Assembly: GCF_000003855.2 (NCBI RefSeq)
Contig: NW_003101666.1
Span: 599,129 to 663,128 of the forward strand
Direction of reading: 5' to 3'
DNA from: Blastomyces gilchristii SLH14081
Lineage: Eukaryota > Ascomycota > Eurotiomycetes > Onygenales > Ajellomycetaceae
Length of the DNA: 64,000 nt
This document shows, piece by piece, positions 55,310-64,000 of the stretch. How positions within the stretch are numbered: the first letter of the stretch is position 1; the number at the start of each line of letters is the position of its first letter. The translations under genes were made by a program, and so were the position numbers. The notes under the pieces are model-generated. The model ran no database searches. It was not told where the DNA came from and saw only the letters and a program-made list of their open reading frames with translations.

Positions 55310-58300
55310 ATTTAGTCACACTCATGTGACCATGATGTACACTCTAGCTTCATATGAATTAGCATGTCACTAGTATTCACAATTGTGTAATCTATCTCTG
55401 ATTCAGCTAGTATCTCATGTACACTCTTATAAAGAAACTTTCACTATATTATATTACTCATTCACTAACTTTTTTCATTCTTCAATCATCTTCTTCATCA
55501 TCATTATCATCAAATATCATCATTTTATTCAAGATTTCTATCTCTTCTTCTATTCAGCTCTTTCGATCTGTTCATCTATCACATTGTACATATTTCTGGC
55601 AATGATCTCTCATTCTCATAACAAGCATCATCATAGTGCTCATATCAGGCAGTTTGTTAGTAGTAAGTGTAATGTGTTATAGAATGTGATCAGGATTTGT
55701 TTATCTTCTAACAATTGTCAGAATATATTATCATGAATGATACATCTTCTTCATCTTCTTATACACTCTCAATTATTTTTCTTCTCAGCAGGCTTCTGAT
55801 TATGTTTTCTGACATGATTTTATATAGATGCAGATGCTGATATTTGTTTTTATTTATATAGAATCTTCATACATTGACAGATTCACATTCACTGATGATA
55901 GTGAACATCTCAATATTAAATTATTGATTGAAAACTTAAAGAACATGATAATGAAGAAATTGTCTATATTATGTGTGATCAGGTCTTCTATGTCTCTCTC
56001 TGCTCTCTCTGTTTCTTTCTCTGCTACTTTTTCTTAATCTCTTATATCTGTTTCTGTGTCTGATTCTCCCGCTTCTGCTACCTCTGTTTCTGTAACCTCT
56101 ACTTTCACTACTTCTGCTTTCACTGCTGCCTTCATTACTAGCTCTTCTCATTTCAAGAAGATGTTGTATAGACTCAGTGAATCACATTTCTCAGTGTATA
56201 TACTTTCACTCTTCTTGCTGATTCCTAGAACAATTTATTGTATAAAGACAGTGTATGACATAACTATCTGAAGCTCAGTCACAGACACTGATTATTATAT
56301 TCATTTTAAATATTCATGATGAGATAATTATTCATTCATACTAGAGAATCATCTTCTCTCTCAACAGTATCAAGATTGTAAGTCTTCTTCTTTTTCATCT
56401 TTTCTTTCTGACACTGATTTTTCTGTTCTTAGAGAAAATCATTATAAGTTTTATTATACATAAAGTTGTGATGTTCACAGATATCAAGAAACTTTTTATA
56501 ACTGTAAAGTTCAATATCACAGAGATATTTACTCTGACAAATTTCTTCAGAATAATAAATCTGTATCAGTCTATTCTCTGACATCTATCATTTAACTTTA
56601 TAGTGCAGACAAAAGATATCTGTGTTTTCAGAAACAGAAATACAGATGTCATACTCTTTTACATCTGCAGATGTGAGACTCATATATCTTGTCTAAGATG
56701 TCATTGTGAGAATGAGCTGTTTATACACTGTATTCTGCTTTCTGTATTCTCTCATGTCTCTCTCTCTCTTTCTGAGAAGCCTTGTATGTGTTGTAATTGC
56801 ATGTACAATTCTAAAGTCAGTAGATGTTTATTCAGTAACTGTTCTCATCTCTGATTTTGCAGTTTTTTATACACTAATAATGATTCTTAGTTACTTCAGT
56901 ATCAGAGATCATTCTAATTGAGAATGATCACACTGCTGAGACTATTCTCTCTCACTCTTAAGCTTCTTTCATCACTTTCTCTTCCTCTTCTGTGAGAAAG
57001 GTTGTGTGTATATCAGATTGTAAGCATTCAGTCTCAGATGACTTCTGCTGTTATTTATTCAATTCTGTATTCTCTTCTTCTTTCATTTCTTTCATCTCTA
57101 CTCTCTCTGTCTTGATTTCTGATTCTGCAGGTTCTGCACTCTTCTTCAATTTTTCTACACACATGTGTATACATTTCTATATTGACATTTCAGTCAATCT
57201 TGTGATAAATGACATTAATGTCATACACAGAGTGATAGAGAAATCAGAGATATGTACAGTGTTGTTGTAAGAGTGACTTACAGTTCTTGAATTTCTTACA
57301 GATCTTAAGTTTTGAGATTTTCTTTGTTTTTGATGTTTTTCAAGTGATGTGATATTGGAAATAGATTAAATATGTAACATATGAAAATGAATGAAGTGTG
57401 TATAATAACATTTGTCTTTTACAGCTAACTCTTACAGTTAATGATTAATTCATTATCTCTTTTCTTTTCTTACACTTTTTCTTTGTCTGCTAGTCACTAC
57501 TCTTACATAATCTCTATATGATACAGTATTCAGTGACTAGGTTCAGCAGCTTTCATCTTTTGTGATTCTGTCTTATGTATTATACTGTCTCTCTTCACTC
57601 ACTTAGATTACTACAGTGAACAGTTTATCAAAACTAATCTCATCTGATCTCTGAGTGTTCTCAGAGATTGAGATGACTTAATCTCACATATTCACAGATG
57701 TTTCAGATGATTTGTTCTCTGTTATCTCTGCAATTGAACTGATATAAACAGTTAAATTTAACTCTGAATTTCTTTTTCTTCTGCAATCTGATTCATGTGC
57801 AAGTCTGCTGCTTTGAGACTGCTCTTTACTGTGTTGTACTCACTATCTGCAGTGTGTTATTGTATGATCAGCTACAGTCTCATCACTTATTGAAGTGTGA
57901 TGTTTATCTGATTTCTTCATTTCTTCTCATTCTTTTCTTATAATTGTGAAAAGATCAGAATAAGTGAAATCATCTGATTCATAAGCATCTATGATTTCTC
58001 TTACTTCACAAGACTTTTCAATTATAAGTCTCTTCTTTTTCAACACTAATAATAGTGCTGTAAATAATCATAATTCACTCAGATCTTACATCTTTGCTTT
58101 CACAAGTTATGAATTATTTATTAAGTTATATAAGACTCATTTCTCTGATTTCTTCAATGTGTAAGTTCTCAGAGAATGTGATTTGAGTATTTTATAGAGC
58201 TCAAATCATCTAGATTAAAACTTCTCAGAACTCTCATTATGTATGAGAACTCACATTCTCATCTTGAGACTCAATTTCTTAACTAGTGAGTCTTGTATTC
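55310..58300 (+). pseudogene. Antisense-oriented coding-like region inside gypsy-3
   Basis: Between integrase and the 3' LTR the plus strand has a series of long, low-stop frames: 55828-56271 (one stop within it), continuing with a few stops to about 56680, then 56603-56854 and 56992-57270 in other frames. They are Ser/Thr-rich (SVSVSDSPASATSVSVTSTF). The stretch at 56603-56854 is Cys-rich: CRCETHISCLRCHC, then KPCMCCNCMYNSKVSRC, which looks like a zinc-binding module. The orientation is opposite to gag-pol. No family recognised. It may be an accessory antisense gene of the element or another gene captured and mutated. Confidence 0.4.
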
Positions 58301-58316
58301 TTTTCAATTGAATTGC

Positions 58317-61000
58317 TCAGTTCAGAAGTAACTTATTAGCTTTTACACATGCATGGCTGATCTCTTTCAATCTTGGTTCTATGTTCACAACTGTTGTGTC
58401 TGCAACTGCTGTTTCTGCTGTGTCTGCAACTGATGTGTCTGCAACTGCTGTTTCTGCTGTATCTGCAACTGATGCATCTGCAATCACTGTTTCTACTGCA
58501 TCTGCAACTGATGCATTCGCAACTGCTGTTTTCTCTCCCACCTTTTTCAAAGCATTCTCTGAGATGTGCGGATGCAATTCATACAACAGGTAGAACAATG
58601 AATGCTTGAAGACTGCATGCTGTTGAATCTGTGTGACTAATAGCACCTGTCTGAGATATTCATTTCATAGTCTTATAGACTTGCTCACTAGATATTTCAT
58701 CAGCATGTTATTCAAGATTTCATTCAAGCATTTCATCTTCTCATTCATCTGTGAATGATATGATGTTATTCTACAATATCTTATCTGTAACTGGCTTATA
58801 AAATGCCTTACTGCTTCTTCTACAAGGTTCACACTGTTATCAGTTAGAATCTCACATGATATTTCATAGTTGATATAGATCTCATCATGTAGAAACTTCA
58901 TCATTATCTTCTCTATCATCTCTGAAACTGCTTTTGCAACTGGTCAGTCAGTAGTGTAATCAATAGTAGTAATTATTCATCAATTTCCATTTAATGTTCA
59001 TGATAATATGTTTACAAGATTCATCTCTCATCATTCAAACAGTTGTATCATACACTTCATCTGATGTTATACTTTCTCACATTCTAATTCTTTCTTAGAT
59101 TCTTTTGCAACCTGATAATTCAGACACTTGTAAATATACATCTGAATGTTCTCAGTCATGCTTGATCAGTATACTCTTGATTTGAGTACACTTATGAGTT
59201 CAGAGCTTTCTAAGTGACTGAATTCCTTGTGCATGTGAGTCACTAAGTCATGTCTAAATAAATATTCTAGATAGAGAGCTTCTGCATATTCTAGATCACA
59301 GTAAAGTATAACATTATTTTTCAATTTTCTCAGCTTGAAGTTTGAAAACATCTCTTCTACTACTTTTATAAGATACTTATCATCTGACATCTTATCATTC
59401 TCTAAGTGAGAGATCATTGTATTTACTCATTCTGATTTCTTATATCTTCTCAGTATGTTTAATATGAACTTCTCTTATATCTGATTCACAGAATTCTCTT
59501 TCATGAAATCAGGTCTGTAACTGATTGCATCAGACACTACAGTGTCTGATTTCTTTCAGTATTTGATATGAAGATTATACACTTGAAACTCTGAGATTCA
59601 ACATGCTAAGTGTTTGAAAGGTTTTATTATTAATTATAGATAGACAAGACTTTCATGATCTGTGATCATCATTGTTGTATACTCATTGTCAATATATTTA
59701 TTTCACAATGTCAGCATATGCTTGATTACTAGCAATTTCTTTTCATATACTGAATAATTGAGCTCAGTGCTTAATAGTTTTCTATCATTATACATCACTG
59801 AGTACAGCTTACTGTTCTTGCTCATCTGTAGAAGAGTGTCTTCAATAGCTCATTCAGATACATTCATCTCAATGTAGAAAGATTTATCATGATCTGATTG
59901 AATAAGCACTGAGAATATTATTATATATTTTCTCAGTGTGAGAAAAGCCTCTTCACACACAGTATTTCAGATAATTGAATAAAACTTCTTCTTTCACAGA
60001 TTTGTATTCATTTCTCTTAAGAGATCTGAGAGTGATGTAGATATTTATATGAAATTCTTAATGAATCTGCAGTAATATGCAGCTAACTCAAGAAACTGTT
60101 ATATATAATGTACATTTCTCAGCCGCGGTTAATTCACTATGACATTCAATTTCTCTGAGATGAGATATATACAGTCATCATCTACTACATATTCTATGAA
60201 CTTCAACTCTTTCATTTCAAACACACACTTTGTTGATTTAATATAGAGCTTATACTCTGTCAGAGTTGTAAGCACTTCATTGAGATACTTCAGATGTTTA
60301 TCATATAAGTTTGAAAAGACTAGAATATTATTGAGATATACAAGACATGAGATTCTATTCTATTTATGAAGAATCATATTCATCATCATTTGAAAGATAA
60401 TGAGTGCATTTATCAGATTGAATGATATTATCAGAAATTCAAACTTCTCTCATTGTATATTAAATGCAGTTCACAGAACTGACAGTTTACTCACACAGAT
60501 CTGTCAGTATTCTGAGAGAAGATTGATCTTCAATAGATATCAGATGTTTTCAATCATATTCAACTATTGTTGAATCTGTGACAGTGAATATTCATTCTTG
60601 ATCATAAGCTTGTTGAGTGTGTGATAATCAATACATATCTGCTACTTCTCATCTGCCTTTTTCACAAATAGAACTGAGAAGTCTCACATACTTGATAAGA
60701 GTTGTATGAGATCATGTTCTAGAAGGTCTGTGATCTGACACTTCTGTTCTTCAAGATGCATTTGTAACAGAGAATATGCATTTTAATTGACTGATTTCAC
60801 ATCTCTCATGTCAATCTTATGTATGACTTCTCATTTCAGCAGTAATTCTGATGAAAGATCTGTTCAGAAGATCTTTTCATGCTTCTTCAGAAGCTTCTTT
60901 ATACACTTGTTCTTCTATATATTCTTTATCTTGATTTTCTTCACTTTCAGATCCTGTATAATATACAGAATGCTTTCAGATGAGATCTTGTAAATCATTC
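58317..61000 (-). pseudogene. Gypsy-3 RT, RNase H and integrase (degraded)
   Basis: Minus-strand pol. RT at about 60690-60090 shows DYHTLNKLMIKNEYSLSQI, FEFLIISFNLINALIIFQMM and the catalytic CLVYLNNILVFSNLY near 60330 (family: YLDDILVFS). RNase H near 59870-59560 shows SFYIEMNVSEWAIED and SVYEKKLLVIKHML. The integrase zinc-finger region is at 59166-59417 (YLFRHDLVTHMHKEFSHLES) and the core continues to about 58660 (YCRITSYHSQMNEKMKCLNE; family: TAYHPQTDGQxE). The frame runs on to 58317 through the 13-residue repeats. Gag and protease, at about 61000-63270, were not resolved. Confidence 0.82.
58399..58530 (-). repeat. 39-bp coding tandem repeat in gypsy-3
   Basis: Just over three units of 39 bp starting at 58399, 58438 and 58477. 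On the minus strand they translate as a 13-residue unit of the form ADTSVADTAETAV within a stop-free frame (58317-58646) after the integrase. A length-variable linker is likely. Confidence 0.75.
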
Positions 61001-63274
61001 TCTTTACTTATTAATATATAAGCAGATTTAATCCTTCTATATCAGAGATGTGAAATGTTCTTCTCATATCAGTTGATAGAATTGTATGAACTGTTTTCTT
61101 CTTATCACTTAACTGTATATAATACATACATCATTGAATCTGTGAATTGAATCTTTGAAATTAATCAAGTCTGAGAATAAGATTGTATTTCATATTCTAC
61201 AGCTCTCATGCTTAAATATAGCAAGATTATTCTTCAAAGTGCAAGAGAACTCTTACTCTTGCTGATAATATTAAATATCAGTTATTAGATAATTTTATAC
61301 ATCAGAAATGCTTCACTCAGCAGATCTCTTTCAGTCTTCAGATTATATAATTATTAATATATTATATAGAAGCTTCTGTGTCTGTTAACACTTTTACAGC
61401 TATCTCTCAATTCTTATTCAAGTGCTCTTTATATATTAACATTTCAGATCTCAAGATATTAAGATGAGTGTTCACTTTATCATTCTCATCTACATCTCAT
61501 TCAGAAGTCTGCTTTCTCTTAGTATTTACAGAATTCAGAGAATCATCTAACACAGACATCTCTTTCACTTTGAAGACTTTTTATAGAATATTAGTAAGTG
61601 TCTTTGAGCTCACTGATTCTGCTAGTTTTTTAACTCTCTTACTTCTCTTAACTGTGTATACTGTATGTAATCTTTTATATCATGATTTTGATATCTGTAG
61701 TTGAAGTAAGCTCAATACTCATGACATTAAGATTTTCACTTAAAGAATTTCTTTTTCAGAGAATTCAGTGCTTTAGCAATGACATTCAAATCTAGATTCA
61801 TTATATTCAGATATATGACTTGTGTTATAGAAGTCTGATTACTCATTCTTCACTAAAGTATACTTGATTACAGTATTTTCTATTATAATTGACTCACTTG
61901 TTTCTGTATAATGAGAATATTGTATACTTCTTTCACTGTATCTGATTATAAGGTTAAGCATTTTCATTCTACTCTCAACTCAGATATAAGATTATAAATG
62001 AAGATCTGTAAATAGAAAGATATTGAAAGCTCTTCATTTAATATAAGATAGTGTAAACTGAAGTGTGTGAAGTATGATATAAGATTACTCATTTATCTAT
62101 ACTCAGTGAAGTATTCATAATACTTATCTTATATATTCACTTTCTCAAAGTTGTGCAAGATTCATTTAGAAAACTTATTTCATATTTATAAGAATGAATA
62201 TTATTTCAGATCTGTGAGATTTATCTTTTTATCAGTTATTTATAATGACTTCATTTTTCTGCATAGAAACACAGCAGATCTTAAGACTTATTAAAATTCT
62301 GTTGACTGTCTGTCTGTAAGTTCATATTCAATTCAATAATATAATCATATCTGACTTAGCCAGCTGATTGCAGCATCATTTTTTCAGTTGTTATTGAAAC
62401 TTAATGACTCTAACAGATTTTCTGACTTGATGTATTTCATGTTCAGATTCTCATTCTGCACAGTGATCTCTGATAATGTATATACTTCTGAAGAGATTGT
62501 GAACAATTGTGATAAGATTTTCAGATTTAGTATAGTTGTCTGTAAATGTTCAATCTCTCACTGCAGGCCTAAGACCTGATTTTCTCTATTCTTATTAATG
62601 ATGACAATTATGTCAGTGAAGCTCTTCATTGTGAATACTTAATCTGCAGCAAATATCAATTATTGTTTAGCTTCTACCTTGATCTGCTGCTATATATACA
62701 AGATCTCAATTTTGTTTAGAATTCTTATACATGTACAGAGCTTTGATTTCAGTTCAGTGATCTCAGCTGCTTTTCTTACTGCTTTGAGTAAACTCTCTGA
62801 GAGATTCTACATATCTTTCAGTTCAGATAGCAGAGAAGAGTATTATTCATATTGATTAGAGAAGATATTCATTTCAGTGATTTCTCATTGATTGTATAAT
62901 ATCTATCATTATATCACTATATTGTTATATAATTTCTGTTATTATTATATAACTCTGATGATGATCACTCTCTCTTTTTATTCTTCTTTTAGATAGAGAG
63001 TGAACTTCTTTGAATCTCTTTCATCACTTTCATTCTCTTTCTCACACCTCATCTGTTTGTGTACCATACATGGTATTCATCTGAGTGTGGAGTTTTCCCT
63101 CAACACATGAAGCAGCATCAATTGAATACTCTTTCACTCACTGCTCTTTGTACACTATCTTTTGAGATGTTCTAGAACCACACTGATATGATAACTACAA
63201 ATCACTTTGTAGACAGAATTATCACATTCTGAAGAAGTCTGTGCTTCTCATCAGTTTTTAGACATGCTATCAGA

Positions 63275-63441
63275 TGTGATTCAAAGGTTGCTTAAGTCAG
63301 TGTACAATTACAGACATATGCTGGCTTCTTATATACTGTACACTAAATTAATTGGTGGCCGCTATGGCCTCTTTACATTCATAAGCAAGTTCAGAAGCGG
63401 CTGCGTTATCATCCAGCGGTTGTACATTCTTCCGAATCACA
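63275..63441 (-). repeat. 5' LTR of gypsy-3 (167 bp)
   Basis: TGTGATTC...GAATCACA. Retains more C and G than the other copy at the variable sites (for example GTGGCCGCTATGGCC against GTGGCTGCTATGACC). Confidence 0.9.
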
Positions 63442-64000
63442 ATATGAATGCACTCACTCTACTTTTTCATCAGTAAAAAGAACATACTTGCTGCTACTAC
63501 AGCTATTTCATGTGAATAACTCTACTCTAATGAAGTTCATTACTCACTGTACATGTCTATTCAGTATGAAAAGTATAATGAGAATAAAATAAAATACTAA
63601 CTCTGATAATTAGCTCTTCTCTCTGTACTCACATCTGTGCTCACTCTCATCTCTCTGCTCTCACTCTTATTCTTACCCTCACTCTTATCTGTGAGAGTGA
63701 GAGTGAGAAAGTGTCTAAGACTTCTCTCTCTTCTTTAAAGAATGAAGATGATGAGCTGAACTTATTCAGATAGATATGAAAAGCTCTCTCTAAATAAGTG
63801 TAATATAATAAGAGAATAAGAAGCTAATATTATTATATAGCAGCTCTTACTCTTATTCTTCTTTCTCTTTCTCAGACTTCTTCTCTTCTCTATTCTTTAC
63901 AGAGAAAGAAGTTCTGTTGAAATCAACTAAGTAAGTAATATGAATATTAATGAGATATATATAATAGAGAAAGAATCAATCACTGATATATTATATTAGC
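63442..64000. other. AT-rich flank, nothing recognised
   Basis: Includes a low-complexity inverted stretch at about 63675-63710 (CTCACTCTTAT facing GTGAGAGTGAGAG). No coding frame or known repeat recognised. Confidence 0.5.

Larger units (their letters stand above)
55129..63441 (-). mobile_element. Complete Ty3/gypsy element on minus strand (gypsy-3)
   Basis: An 8,313-bp element with 167-bp LTRs (55129-55295 and 63275-63441) that begin TGTGATTC and end GAATCACA, and a 4-bp flanking repeat atat (55125-55128 and 63442-63445). In element orientation it reads LTR, gag region, RT, RNase H, integrase, then about 3 kb of extra sequence, a purine-rich tract (GGTGAAAGAGAA, 55296-55309, minus strand) and the 3' LTR. 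All pol frames carry many stops. The 4-bp duplication is short and simple, so that detail is less certain than the LTRs. Confidence 0.88.

Overview
The window looks like nuclear DNA of a filamentous ascomycete (Pezizomycotina; I would guess Eurotiomycetes, perhaps Onygenales). The reasons are short GT-AG introns of about 50-140 nt, a Trf4-type poly(A) polymerase, a Pam16 import-motor subunit, tandem-GFA and NmrA-like proteins, and a strong split into GC-normal and very AT-rich blocks. The AT-rich blocks are mutation-degraded retrotransposons (RIP-like). The taxonomic placement is inference.

Left AT block (1 to about 14,520). An old Ty1/copia element (here 'outer copia') carries two later insertions whose edges can be read to the base. 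One is a complete copia with 95-bp LTRs at 2635-8248 (target duplication atatc). The other is a complete Ty3/gypsy chromovirus with 309-bp LTRs at 8703-14308 (target duplication ttctt). Removing the second insertion brings the outer RNase H frame back together. A 506-bp hAT-like MITE (8-bp target duplication) lies at 24-529. The outer copia's last coding stretch, polypurine tract and LTR start run into ordinary-GC DNA, so the isochore edge lies inside one transposon.

GC-normal gene island (about 14,520-39,250). Supported genes are: a broken tandem-GFA gene (17.6-18.9 kb, -); an NmrA-like gene with five exons (19.8-21.1 kb, -); a Trf4/Cid14-like non-canonical poly(A) polymerase with three exons (23.6-25.7 kb, +); a small secreted cysteine-rich, knottin-like peptide gene (27.3-27.65 kb, -); an unassigned spliced gene (29.1-29.8 kb, -); a two-CxxC proline/alanine-rich protein (30.4-31.0 kb, -); an Ara2-like aldo/keto reductase (32.2-33.7 kb, -); Pam16 (35.8-36.3 kb, -); a small YDR124W-like gene (37.3-37.8 kb, +); and an unassigned three-exon gene at the right border (38.4-39.0 kb, -). 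These are ordinary single eukaryotic genes, not an operon or an obvious cluster. Long intergenic stretches carry microsatellites and homopolymers.

Right AT block (about 39,250-64,000). It holds a second copy of the same MITE with its own 8-bp duplication (40,034-40,539), a truncated gypsy (about 41.1-44.95 kb), a Tad/L1-type LINE on the minus strand (about 45.2-51.04 kb) joined to a fragment of a second LINE copy, a GC-rich unmutated 750-bp insert with a tRNA-like pol III head (51,609-52,359), and a complete minus-strand gypsy (55,129-63,441; 167-bp LTRs; target duplication atat). That gypsy carries about 3 kb of extra, apparently antisense-coding sequence between integrase and its 3' LTR.

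No clear defence system, gene cluster or other wholly new system is visible. The most unusual items are the MITE pair, the mutation context (CpC and CpG lost, CpA kept), the tRNA-headed unmutated insert, the antisense reading frames in the gypsy and the knottin-like peptide.
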